Assembly: GCA_012932295.1 (NCBI GenBank)
Contig: JAAONU010000001.1
Location: forward strand, 29,264,921 to 29,328,920
From: Cyclina sinensis
Lineage: Eukaryota; Mollusca; Bivalvia; Venerida; Veneridae
Direction: 5' to 3'
DNA: 64,000 nucleotides
Shown: one piece after another, positions 1 through 10,450 of the stretch
Numbering within the stretch: position 1 is the stretch's first letter
Layout: each line of letters opens with the position of its first letter
Translations under genes and position numbers: made by a program
The notes under the pieces: generated by a model
What the model saw: only the letters and a program-made list of their open reading frames with translations
What the model was told of the DNA's origin: nothing
The model's database searches: none

Positions 1-19
1 TTCCATGTGATCAATCCCA

Positions 20-116
20 CCAATCAAAGGAAGCGTGGGTTTATTTCATGTGATCAGATTGCACCAATCAAGTTTAGCTTGTGTTCACCTATCCAATCAT
101 TTCTTTGGGCGCGAAA
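20..116 (+). promoter_or_regulatory. Candidate cell-cycle type promoter: three CCAAT boxes plus an E2F-like site
   Basis: Three identical CCAATCA boxes lie at 20-26, 64-70 and 93-99. A palindromic-looking TTTGGGCGCGAAA follows at 104-116; its reverse strand contains TTTCGCGC, a consensus E2F site. Closely spaced NF-Y boxes upstream of an E2F site are typical of metazoan S/G2 promoters (established knowledge). The promoter role is inferred from position, about 80 bp before a strong splice donor at 196/197. It could drive the small gene below, or an unseen gene to the left. Confidence 0.5.
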
Positions 117-184
117 TGGAAGAAGTAGATTTCAGCAATTCAAGTCTCAAAAATTGCCTTTTTTCGAAGTCTTCGTCGTTTTGA
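116..184 (+). other. Short upstream ORF (22 codons) in the candidate leader exon
   Basis: An ATG overlaps the end of the E2F-like site at 116 and opens 22 codons, closing with TGA at 182-184, eight bases before the ATG at 192. It is Ser-rich and resembles no protein I know. If the transcript starts upstream of 116, this would be a uORF that could limit translation of the next ATG. If transcription starts downstream of 118 it is irrelevant. Confidence 0.25.
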
Positions 185-191
185 AAGTAAA

Positions 192-3100
192 ATGAGGTAA
201 GTCAAAGTTTTTGTATAATGCTTTTCAGTTTTACTGAACTAATGCTTAGACTTCAATGCTTGATCATGCCCTGCAAGGAATCGCTTATGAAGATTTTTGT
301 ATGCTTCCGTTTTTAAACGGGTGTTGGTAAGTTCGGTAAATTGCAAGGCCGGTATTATAGTTCAAAATCATAATTAAATTCCTATTGCAGATATTAAACT
401 GAATTTTGTTTTGAAAAATATTTAGATGTTATATCAAATGACAAGCTACTATTATGTTCACATACTTTAGAGATAGAATTAGGAAGGTATAATAATGTAG
501 GAAGAGATAAAAGATTGTGTAAGGTATGTTATCAAAAAACAGTAGAATCAGAAGATAATTTTATATCATGTTGCTCAGGATACAGCTGTATATGATCCAA
601 ACACTTAGGTCACTGTTCATGATCTACTATACAAAAGTTCAATGCATTAACGTCATCTCAAAGTAAAAAATTGATGTATAATCTTGCAAAATATATGAAA
701 GAAGCGTTATGTTTAAGAAAGATAGTGATAAAGTTGGTGTGAAAAGCGCCTTGGATGACCGAGATTAATTGGTGTTTTCGTGCAATTTCTAATAGTATAT
801 ACTTGTATATATAAAGATATTAGTTATTGATGTATCGTGTATTGATGTGTTGCGGTATATTGTAAAAGTGTTATATATTTTAAATGTGTTTTCATTTTAA
901 TACATTGCCGTTATTAGATCATAAACCGATTTAAAACAAAGATCAAGCCGTAATCATTGAATACATTACTTCCTTCGGCGTCATTTTCGGTGCGAAAAAG
1001 TAACTATGATTTTAAAATTTTAGGATCAGTTATAATAATTTTTATAATGATAATTGCATGACAAACACAAATTATATAATTACCTCCTGAGACAAATTAA
1101 TTACCTATTTAACGACCGACACGTGTCGTTAGCACCTTTCTATGATAAGCAGTGTATCCCAGCATGCCTTTTCACACCAACTTTATCACCTTTATGGGTA
1201 CATACAGTATTTTTATTGTTACCAATTTTTCCTTTTTTTTACTACATAAAATCATGTACCGATATTTCGGTAAATCATTTGCATATTAAGAGATAAGTGA
1301 GACTGAATAATTCTGTGAATAAGCCGTGATAGATAATTGATTATTTGTTTAAACATTCACAAATGTCGGCAATTAGATAAGTAACCACAGTTTAACGATT
1401 ATTTCATGATCGAAATAAAAATTAAGAAAATTAAAGATTTTATGAATTAAAAGGACAAAATATGATTTTATAAGACGCATTGGCAATGAAATTGTAAAAT
1501 GTGTAACACCCTGTTCCTAGTTTCTTAATATGATTGACCAAAGAATTGTTTTTAATTGACAACGCATGTACATACATTAAATAGTTTTTTTATTTCATTA
1601 GAATAAATATTTTCATCGGCGCTAAAAACTCACAACGCTAATCAATAAACTAGTGTATATAGCATATTATGCAGAACAGAACATAAAAATATTTTGTATC
1701 AAAGTTTTTACATGGGGTATACCAAATGCTTTGTAGTCGGAAACAAAAGTTAAATGTCTCCGGAACAAGAAATTTCTTTAGTTTTGTCATAAAGAAAAAA
1801 AAATCTGATAATACATATAAAAAACGAACAAATAACTTCTGAGTTCGGTACGTTGTACTTAGCGATATTGTTTTGGGGGGCCTAATTTATCAAAGTTATT
1901 CTTATAAATTAAAGGAAAAATTTCAACAAAAACAGTTTTGATTATGATGGGAGTTAATCAAATTACCATGTCATTAATAAAGGTGTTGATTAGATGTTGT
2001 ATGATACACGTGGCCTGTTACGGTAAAAGTGTTTATCAAGCTAGTGAATACTTATGCCATGATAACAAAATTTATTCGTTAGTCAGTTTAGCTTTTTTCC
2101 CCTTATTCTATAGTGTTAGCGTTTTATGCCGTCCCGCGACTGACTCACAGATCATCACAGGCATAATGTTAATAATGTACATTAGAAATAAATAGTGCCG
2201 TGGTTCAGCGGTAAACCTAGCGAAAAAAGATTTACTGATTGGAAGGACATGAGTTTGCACACCGTTAGGTCAACAACTTTTTTTCTTCCATTCTATAGGT
2301 GTATAGAAGCGTACATTATGTTGTTGTTGTTTTTTCTCAAGATATTTTGATTTATCTTTAATTTTAAGAAGAACAGCTTCTTAAGTAATAAGCGTTGTTC
2401 CCGTTTTTTATTTTCATAAATATATTTTCTTCAATGTTATATAACTAATGAATTTGTAAGTGGAATATAAATTAAAAATCCGTTTTCTACCCGTCTTCTA
2501 TGAAACATAACAACCCTTCACGTGCTTCGACAAGTCACGTGCATCACTCAGTAACGGTATATAATTCAATTTTTCAGAGAAATGTAGGACGAAAAATTAA
2601 GAATTAAATAAATCACATAATCAATATGCATGAAAATGATAATGGCAGTTATATTAACATTTCTTCTCCTTATTTATCTTTCCTTCGCTTTACTTATATT
2701 TACCTTACTTCTCCTTACTAATATCTACGCATCTTTACTTTTTATATTTACGCATCCTTACTTATCTTTATGCATCCTTACTTCTTATTTGTCTTTATGC
2801 ATCCATACTTCCTTACGTTTATGCACACCATGTTTTTTGCAAAATACGCATGCGCAACTTTTAAACATGTGTAATATAAGTGTATGTAAAACTGCCAACA
2901 CACAAAAAAGTAAGAATGAGAGTAATTAATTGATGAAATATGCAACTCTTAATCATTCCAGCATCTTTCCATGACAGTAACAATTTCGAAATTGGTAATA
3001 CAATTGTTTATGCAAAAGCGGTCAAACACAGACAGTAAATGTTTAAAAGTAATAATTGAAAAATAATTAAATTACAAAATTAATACTATCATTTTGTATT

Positions 3101-3208
3101 TTCAGAAAAATGGACCTTCATGATGCCATTGCAGAGCTGCAGGAGCAGATGCGAGTCTTGCACGAGTCCCAGAAAAAGTCACTGCCACAAGACAATAAAG
3201 CAGAATAA
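192..3208 (+). CDS. Candidate two-exon microprotein gene (35 residues, helical)
   Basis: Exon 1 ends ATGAG|gtaagt (ATG at 192, donor at 197). The only matching downstream exon I found starts at 3106 after a T-rich tract ending ttttcag. Joining them gives M-R-K followed by the open frame from the ATG at 3110 to the TAA at 3206-3208, 35 residues in all. The peptide, around DAIAELQEQMRVLHES, has heptad-like I/L/M spacing and is amphipathic, so it could be a small coiled coil. Two AATAAA signals (3204 and 3221) follow at once, so promoter, two exons and poly(A) signals form a complete small unit. I do not recognise the protein. Alternatively, 3106-3208 could be the last exon of a larger gene with exons I missed or exons left of the window. 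Confidence 0.35.
467..720 (+). mobile_element. Decayed C-terminal tail of a LINE-type reverse transcriptase protein
   Basis: Read in frame from 467, the DNA gives LEIELGRYNNVGRDKRLCKV followed by further Cys residues, with a stop near 594. A second open piece (about 625-720) gives QKFNALTSSQSKKLMYNLAK and continues to an LRK. The pattern 'RYNN..R..R.C..C....E.E.HF...C' followed by a KK..YNLAK(F/Y)...A...R tail is one I associate with the end of non-LTR retrotransposon ORFs in molluscs. It is truncated and carries stops, so it is a dead fragment inside the small gene's intron. Confidence 0.5.
721..2190. other. AT-rich intronic DNA, nothing recognised
   Basis: This is low-complexity AT-rich sequence with frequent stops in all frames. 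Short open frames here (for example 1054-1296 and 1938-2195) lack codon character, conserved motifs or splice context. A CACGTG-centred palindrome (GACACGTGTC) near 1118 is an isolated E-box. Confidence 0.5.
2195..2272 (+). mobile_element. tRNA-like sequence, probably a SINE head or tRNA pseudogene
   Basis: TGGTTCAGCGG at 2201-2211 is a good Pol III A box. GAGTTTGCACACC, about 50 bp downstream, is a degraded B box (consensus GGTTCGANNCC). The spacing fits a tRNA. The stems do not pair well enough for a working tRNA, and a T run follows. Confidence 0.4.
2715..2830. repeat. Irregular pyrimidine-rich short tandem repeat
   Basis: The phrase TTTA(C/T)GCATCC(T/A)TACTT recurs four or five times at intervals of about 21-27 bp. 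The unit is irregular. It leaves a chance open frame of 99 codons on the plus strand, which is not a gene. Confidence 0.5.
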
Positions 3209-3226
3209 AAGAACAAAAAGAATAAA
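3204..3226 (+). terminator. Two poly(A) signals after the microprotein ORF
   Basis: AATAAA occurs at 3204-3209, overlapping the stop codon, and at 3221-3226. Both are on the plus strand at the position expected for a very short 3'UTR. In AT-rich DNA the hexamer also occurs by chance, so the placement is the main support. Confidence 0.35.
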
Positions 3227-4030
3227 ACTTTATGAAATGCATGTTGTTAATGTATGTCCTTGTTAGAAACAGTGAAATAACTCACAATAATCCCATAAAT
3301 TTATTATGTTCATCTGTGCAAGTGAAACTGGGTCTTACATATAAGCTGTTATCGTAGCAAGTAAAAATGTCACTTCCACATAGTTTTTAGAAGATTTTTA
3401 AAAAAATATTTCTCATTTATATGTATTTCAGCTAAACAATGACCCGTGACTACATACACATACAGTAATACTTGAATTTCTATTGATTAACGATAACGTA
3501 TGAAACAATACCAATGGCATGAGCTGACAAATCTTTGATATTACATATGTTTTTGTAATTTGAATATATGTTTCCAAGTGGCCAAGGTTCACTAGTCATT
3601 GTTAGCATAACTTCAAGATTGATTTCAGTTATGTTCTTATCATTGCAATATGCTTGGTTTTATTATTGATTGTTACTCTTTTATGATGATATTACATTTA
3701 TTAATAAACTTGTTAATAAAATACTATTCATTAAATTCAGAACTAATTTGAATTACTTTTGTTTGTGCACATCCTCATCCTTACAAGTTACTCAGATAAT
3801 TTGTATCATGCTTATAGCATATCTTGTGTACGCCAAAGTAAACTTTCTGTCAGTATATCTATTTAAAAAAGGTATGTTTCCTCCCGTTCTCTCAGACATT
3901 GCAGGTCTTTATATTTTTTCGTATGCTTCATGTATATACGATGAGGATCTTAACTAGTCCGTTCTAGAAATGAGTACTAACTACATATAATGATCCCGAA
4001 CATCATGTACATGTATATTATCAGTCTATA
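3227..4030. other. No gene seen
   Basis: AT-rich sequence after the small gene's poly(A) signals. A 95-codon open frame at 3670-3957 has no recognisable domain or splice context and I treat it as chance. Confidence 0.5.
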
Positions 4031-4033
4031 TTT

Positions 4034-4632
4034 GGTGTCCGTATCCTGTAATATATCATGTCCGTATTCTTGATCCGTACATGTAATATAATAAGTCCGT
4101 ATATGTGTCATATACGGCGTTTAGCTTTCCCGTATTCATTGAAAATACAATTCCGTATTTCCTACGTATATACACAGTATACAAAGTCCGTATTCTTGCC
4201 CCGTATATGTGTCATATACGCTTTTAAGCATTTCCGTATTCTATGAAAATACATTTCCGTATATTCGTCGTATATCTCGAGTATACATAGTCCGTATTCT
4301 ATCCCGTATATGCATCATGTACGATTTTTATCTTTCCCGTATTCTATAAAAATACAAGCCCGTATACTTGGAAACTAGATGTTGTAATAGCCCGTATATG
4401 GCTGAAATACGGGTTTCGTACTGTGCGTATGTGACAAATATACGGACACATATACGTACATGTATATTGGAAGAATACGGAAATCCGTATTTGTATGACA
4501 AATATACGGAGTTTCCGTATACCCGATGTTCCGAATACGGATTAGTATATTATGTCCGTATATTATGCGAATACGTCCCGTATATGCCCGTATATCTAAA
4601 AAATACGGGACCGTACACTTCCGTATATTGGT
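4034..4632. repeat. CCGTAT/ATACGG motif cluster with about 104-bp tandem units
   Basis: I count about 20 CCGTAT and 7 ATACGG hexamers in 600 bp. The left half is a diverged tandem repeat: the phrase CCGTATATG(T/C)(G/A)TCAT(A/G)TACG starts at 4097, 4201 and 4304, a period of 103-104 bp. The right half (4380-4632) holds short inverted pairs such as ATACGGAAATCCGTAT and CCCGTAT...ATACGGG that could extrude hairpins. No protein reading is credible. Confidence 0.75.
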
Positions 4633-4639
4633 GTATTTT

Positions 4640-5400
4640 TCGCAGTGTAATTTATACCCATCTTTTGTCAGTGATCAGCACAGACACATTCTGAATACAG
4701 AAGAATGAAATATGTTCATAAGGAGAAAGCAGACACATGCTTAATCTTAATCTTGAATAAATATCAGAAACTTAATCCTAAACCACAGGATGGTGATCAG
4801 GCAGACTAGTATGTTTTATGTTATCATGACAAACATTAGGTCTCCTGAGCTGTACATTTTACAGCCTAATGGCTTATCATAGTTAATTGCGGTTATTAAT
4901 TGTTTTGTAGATAACACTGCTGTAGTTCTCTTTATTTTTGAGAACACAGCACAAACAAGCAGCCATGGAACATCAAACAAAATTGCTATATTTTTAGAGG
5001 GTCTGTTAGGGAGAGATTGGTTTTCCAGACAGGCAGATTTTGGTCCCAGCCAGAGAAGTTTTAATGCTGTGTTGTTTTAACGCACATAAACATATCTGTA
5101 AACACCTAAATACAACAGTCTTGTACAGTACTAGATGGGAAAAATGGTGTTTTTTATTCCTACATGATATTTGAGGCACTCTTCTGTCAGAAAAACCAAA
5201 CTCCAGGCAGTTGTTACCTCCCTTTACATCACAGTTACCACTGTCACCTTGCTTGTAGACAGTTTAGTTATCATAAATATGTTTCAGGTGCCAAATATTA
5301 CTGTTAAACCTAATAAATACTGTTTTTGGTTCTGTTAATTGCCATTTGAGTGATAAGCACTAACAGCAGTGCTACTTATTTAACTTGATGGGTTGTCTGT
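4640..5400. other. No gene seen
   Basis: Unique-looking AT-rich DNA without open frames of note, clear splice-bounded exons or tandem structure. Confidence 0.45.
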
Positions 5401-5990
5401 ATTCAAGGTCAAGGTCACTGTTTATGAAAATGGAAAAATGGATTCTGATCAATAACTTCAGTATTGAATGCCAGCTGTTGAATTAAAACTTGGTGTGTTA
5501 ACAGCTTGATAAAGGTCAGTGTTACTGGTTCCCAATCAGTAACTAGATTTCCAGAATGTTGTATTGCAATGAAACTTGGTGTGTAAGTAGCTTGTTTGAA
5601 ATTGTTACTTGGGATAGTATTTTGGTTGTCTATGTTGAAGGTCAAAGTCAGTAGTTTTCAAAATAGAAAATGGTTTCTGATCAATTACTTCTCTTCAGAT
5701 TGTTGTAGCGAAATCAGGTGTATAAAGTAGCTTGTATAGTTGTTGTTTTATGAGTCTGCAATCCAAGTCAAGGTCATTGTTACTGTAAATAGAAAAATGG
5801 TTTCCAGTCAATAACTTCACTTTGGACTGTGGTATATTGCAATGAAACTTTGTATTCAGGTAGCTTGTATGCAATTGTCAGTTAGGACTGTTTGGTGTAT
5901 CTGAATTCTAGGTAAAGGTCTCAGTTGATACAAGTATAAAAAAAGATTTTTGATCAAGAACTTAATACTAGAATGTTGTAACGGGTTTGT
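5401..5990. repeat. Diverged tandem repeat of 'aaggtcaaggtcactg' type
   Basis: Phrases like AAGGTCAAGGTCACTG recur near 5404, 5512, 5638, 5764 and 5911. Each is followed by a version of 'aaaatggnttctgatcaataactt' and 'aaacttggtgtgt..gtagcttgtat'. Spacing is about 110-150 bp with heavy divergence. I associate this repeat type with bivalve genomes (recollection, not searched). Confidence 0.6.
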
Positions 5991-6252
5991 CATGTTGATT
6001 TTGCTCCTGTGACAAGGCAGAATGTGGTACTATAGTTTGTCTGGGATATTTTTACCTACTACTGTTAGACCATGAGGTGGAGCAAAATTATGTGAGATTC
6101 AACCCCCCACATGCAGATATTGCATGTATGAAATACATTGTTGTGTATTGTGTTAAAGGGGGCTGGTATGGTTCTGGGATGGTTAATTTATAGTTGAAAT
6201 TTATCAGAAATCACATTGTTACTAATACAATGTATTTTTATGCTGTTTTTCA

Positions 6253-6335
6253 GTTGAATATCTTTCATTGTCCTTGATGTTAAGGGCAATTGTACTCATG
6301 AGAGCAGTATATGACCTTCATGGCCCTCTTGCTTT
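6253..6335 (+). repeat. Dispersed repeat end ('...catggccctcttg')
   Basis: This closely matches a second copy at 24,409-24,487. Both start GTTGAAT(A/G)TCTT(T/C)CATTG and finish with a GGTCATCAT/GCCCTCTTG-like tail. It probably marks the 3' end of one interspersed element family. Confidence 0.55.
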
Positions 6336-7149
6336 AATTTCTGTGATAAACTGGTCTGTATCTTGTCACAGTTGAATACTAATTGAAGCCAGTTATACTA
6401 GGCTTGTTCACCTGAGGTAGTTCATTGTTGAATATCTGTAATGGCCTAGGTCACCTGTTTGTGAACTATAGAATATTTGACTGACCTTATTTTCTGTGAG
6501 AAGTTTAATTTCTTTTTCAAAGTACAGTATTATAAAGAGAGTCCAATGGTCTGTACTCACTGGAATACTTGTGCAAAGTTTTTTTAGGGTTTAATGAATT
6601 AAGTTTCAGGTGTGCATGATCATTTCTATGGATTATCAGTGACATTCCAATTCAAAACTTAAGGAGTTGTGATAATGTTGAAAATTGGAGATTTTGTTTG
6701 TTGTGGCAGATTATACAACATATTTCTTTTACTGCTTTGCAATATTGTCTGGTCTTCATGAAATAGTTTTGAAAAAGACTTTTATAGTTAAACTGGTAGG
6801 GTTTTTTGAGAGGAAACTTATATTTAAATAACATTGTAAATATTGGTATTGACTGATCTTACAAGAGGGGATCAACTGAATTTTGAACATCTATCTGTAA
6901 ATGTTTTATTTTACATTGGCTTATGCAAAAGCTGGTCAGTTAGGAAATAAATCATGTCTTATCATGTCTTACTGTTTTCATTTTAATGTTGATTGAAAAC
7001 TTTACTGTTGCCTAGAAAGTTCGTATAAGCAGTTTAATATGAAGCCTTGGGGGATTCAATAAAAACCTCATTCAGGAACTGCTTTATGTCAAGTTAAATC
7101 TTTGCATAGATTTGGATCTTTTTACTTAACCCTGAACATGCTGAAATTT
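6336..7149. other. No gene seen
   Basis: AT-rich unique-looking sequence. I found no exon with matching splice sites and no tandem repeat. Confidence 0.45.
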
Positions 7150-7335
7150 TGTAATGGATTTGCCCAGCTTTGAATTTGGAACAGTCCATTCAAAGTTTAA
7201 GGGATTTCATTATCAAAAAACAAAAATTGAGTTACCAACAGTATAAAGCCTGGTCAGACTGCACGGATGTGCAGGCTGGCCTGGCTCTATACTGGTGGCA
7301 AGGCTAATCACTTTCGGTTCCAGCAGGTTAAGGGT
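7150..7335. repeat. Dispersed repeat, copy 1 of a pair in this window
   Basis: It contains an imperfect inverted phrase (AATGGA-TTTGCCCA ... GGAACAGTCCATT), then TGGTCAGACTGCACGGATG, then a 'tggcaaggctaatcac...cagcaggttaagggttaa' tail. The start and the TGGTCAGACTGCACGGATG phrase recur at 47,197-47,320. Confidence 0.55.
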
Positions 7336-10304
7336 TAAAATAAACTTTATTGAGGTCTGGTTTTGAAAACTGATTAGCAGCATTCTTTTATTAGTGTAGT
7401 ATTTTCTTCTAAATTTATTGCTCTTGTTACCTGTTATCTTGTGAAGTGTTTCATTGTGTTCAGTAAGTGAGTGTTAGCAGTGTTCAGTGGAAGATAAGTT
7501 GAAGTGTACAAGTATTGTTAAATCAAGATTTGAAAATATTTCTAAAATCTCAGCTTTACATTTGCAATGAAACAGAGAAGTGGAAACCATTAATGTTATT
7601 GCCTTGTTTTTCTTGATTTTGTTTTTCCTCACTTGAAATCAGGTCTGTGCAGTGAGCCTAAACAAATTATGCATGTAATAGTGTACATTCAAATTTTCTC
7701 ATGGAAGGCTTATTCATTCAAGTATTCTTTGAAACAGTCAAAGGCGGAAGTTAGTGACATAGATACAGAGAATCTGGAATGTTCTGACATCTGTGTCATT
7801 GTAAATGTCACAGATAGTAATTTTTACAGATATACCAACTCTCACAATTACTACATGTTTACAGACCTAACTATTTATATAGTACTCTGTAGTCACCTTG
7901 TAAGACAAGGGAAGGAAAAGAGTTATTTTAAGTTTATTACACATATTCTGTCAGTTTTTGTCACTGATAAAGTGGAGAAAATAAAATCATGTTGAGTGAT
8001 TGTGAAAATGCATTGTGATTGTGAAGATTTCAAGTGATAACTTATGACATGATGGATTAACATCAATTTCTGCCTACATTTTGGATTGTTTCCATGTACC
8101 TTAAAAATGATGCAACTAATTGATAGATTGTACAGGTAAGTTGTTTACTGTAAGACTGGGCAAGGTGAGGGTAGGAGGCAACAGCTGGCATTTCACATGC
8201 CTTGTTGGTCCATCTGTTAGGTTGGACACTTGCACTATTTGCAGTATCATTTTAATCATATGATAAAGATAACAAGGGAAGGTTCATCACAGGATAACTA
8301 ATGCAAACTTCAGCATAGGTACAATATAATTACTACACATGTTATACTAAATTGGGAAATATAACATCTTTTCTGCTAAGTCCTGAGCATCATAGTCATT
8401 GCAGCAGAAGGTGAATTTTGAAATTACAAGTCAGGTTTTGACTCTTATAAAAACTTAAACATAGCACAATTTTCCTGCTGAATTTTAGTTCAGATATGTT
8501 TATATTTGTCCCTTGATTGCCAGTAGAGGTAATATTAAAGCTATTGAAAGAAAAAACTGAAGGCTTTCAATAATTTGTTATATTTTCATTTTAGCAGTCT
8601 GTTGACTCCTTGTGGGTGATCTGTATTTGGGTAAAAAGTTTATCTCAATGTGGTTAGGGTCTTTATATTGTAGTAACATATTGTCAATGTTCATATCCCA
8701 AGGTAAACATTGACTTAACTCAGTATAAATATTATGTTTCACATATTGCCAGTGCCATTTAAGTAAGAGAATTAGTTTGTACTTCAGAGTAAAGGTCAAG
8801 TGATATTAATAAAAAGGCAGCTGATTCATTTCTGGCAGGAGTGAACATGTTCTAGGGGCACCACAGTTTGTATGGTCTGGTACACATATAACTTGATTTT
8901 AAAAATGTTATTAATAAACATCTTATGAACAAGGTGACTCCAGTGAGGCTGGGCACAGCTTAGTAAGGCTGCATGACCTTAGAATTTTTAAGAGTATCCT
9001 GAACCAGAATTTTAGCAGTGGGTAGGAAGGTAGAATCACATTTTAAAATTTTAAGGTACATGTACATTGATAAATGTTTTAGCTAGTTAAAGTGACCCAT
9101 AGCACATAATTTGTCATATTTTAAATCAGCTATTTATCAAAGTCATTATTCATTAGAAAAAGCACCAGAATCTATTGAAATGTTCTTTATAAAAGGATCT
9201 ATTGAACCATTTCATTTTTTTTATTTAGTACTTGGTTCACTAGATATTTAACTAAATATATTGTTTTGGCAAAAAAATAATTTTAATGTTTTCTCACATT
9301 AGGCAGTTAAACACCCACTCAAAATTAGTGTAATGGAAATTTGTGACAAATTTCATTAGATTTATCAATCTCTAATCAAATACCGAAACCAGCTTCAAAT
9401 GGAAAAGTTGAGCAAAATTTAATCACTAAATGCAAATCTATCTGTTTTATAACAGCCAGGTTACTTTGTGTGAGTTTATTGTTGGTACTGGTTGCCCATA
9501 TAACTGATGCCCCCTCCCCCCTGCAGAAATTAGTTTTTTTTATGTTGTGGGGGCTAGTGCAAGATACAGAAAGCATCCCATTCCAGTGACACCCCTGGTT
9601 CTTTTGCATGTATAGTGTACAACACTGATACATGGAACCTTGTTTTAACCTCTTTTCAGGGTGGAAGTTTTCTTCACTTTAGTATTAATTGAAGTCATAC
9701 AACAAAAATGAAGAAAATGCTTTTAGATGTCATAAATGATGCAAGATACGTAGCCAGGTTTTATCAGCCGGTTGGGGAAGCTCTGAGCAAACAATTTCAA
9801 AAGATCGGCCACAGCAGATGATCTTTTATTGTTGAATGAATGAAGATAGTATAGCTTTGCATGGCTAGTCAAAGACAGTAATTGTGGTTTCATGTGTACA
9901 TAAAATTTTATTCCATTGATTGAACCTGTTAAGGACTGAAGCAGGTTACAAGAATTAAATAGGCTACAATTGTATTGAATGTGTAAAGAGAAAAGTCAAC
10001 AATTTTAAAATTATGATAACTTATGTGAATTTTTTATTTAATCAAACTTACAGTAAAATCCAGACTTTGTGGTGCTAGGATGGTTATTTTGGGTCACATG
10101 GTCAAAACTCTTCAGAAAACGCTCCGTCACTGATACCACTTTACTCTTAAGTTACAAGATAATGATTCCTTTTATGTTTTCTAGATTTGAATTGTCCAAA
10201 AAGTTTTTTCCAGTCAAGAAGCTGATGTTTTTTATTCTCTTCATTTTCTAGACTGTTTGCAATCAGATTTCATTGAAGCATTTATTGTATTTATCATTCT
10301 TCAG
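7336..10304. other. Region before the first visible SORBS exon; no gene supported
   Basis: The missing 5' exons of the SORBS gene (start codon for the SoHo isoform) should lie here or further left. I could not identify them. A 120-codon open frame at 7633-7995 lacks a domain and splice context. A short Cys/Trp-containing minus-strand frame at 9376-9633 also looks like chance. Confidence 0.45.
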
Positions 10305-10450
10305 TACTGAAGGCAGAAAGCGATTGATATCAGAACCCAGTGCAACTACTGAGGATTCTACTGACAGAGTAGATGCCTACAAGAAGATTCAGAGAGGTGG
10401 AGACATCCCAATAAAAGGTTTACAAAAACCTGCACCAGATAAAAGTCCAA
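10305..10450 (+). CDS. SORBS: SORBS exon: SoHo-like segment
   Basis: The acceptor is tcttcag at 10298-10304 and the donor AA|GTAAGC at 10451. It enters with one base completing a codon and leaves in phase 1. The peptide includes [20 protein letters not shown], which fits the conserved Q-R-G-G-(D/E)-I-P...GL..PAP part of the sorbin-homology region as I recall it. It joins 18355 in frame (A|AC gives Asn). Confidence 0.8.

Noticed and set aside
7633..7995. 120-codon open frame after a possible acceptor, as a SORBS 5' exon
   Set aside because: No donor with the needed phase to join 10305, and the peptide lacks the composition of SORBS N-termini.
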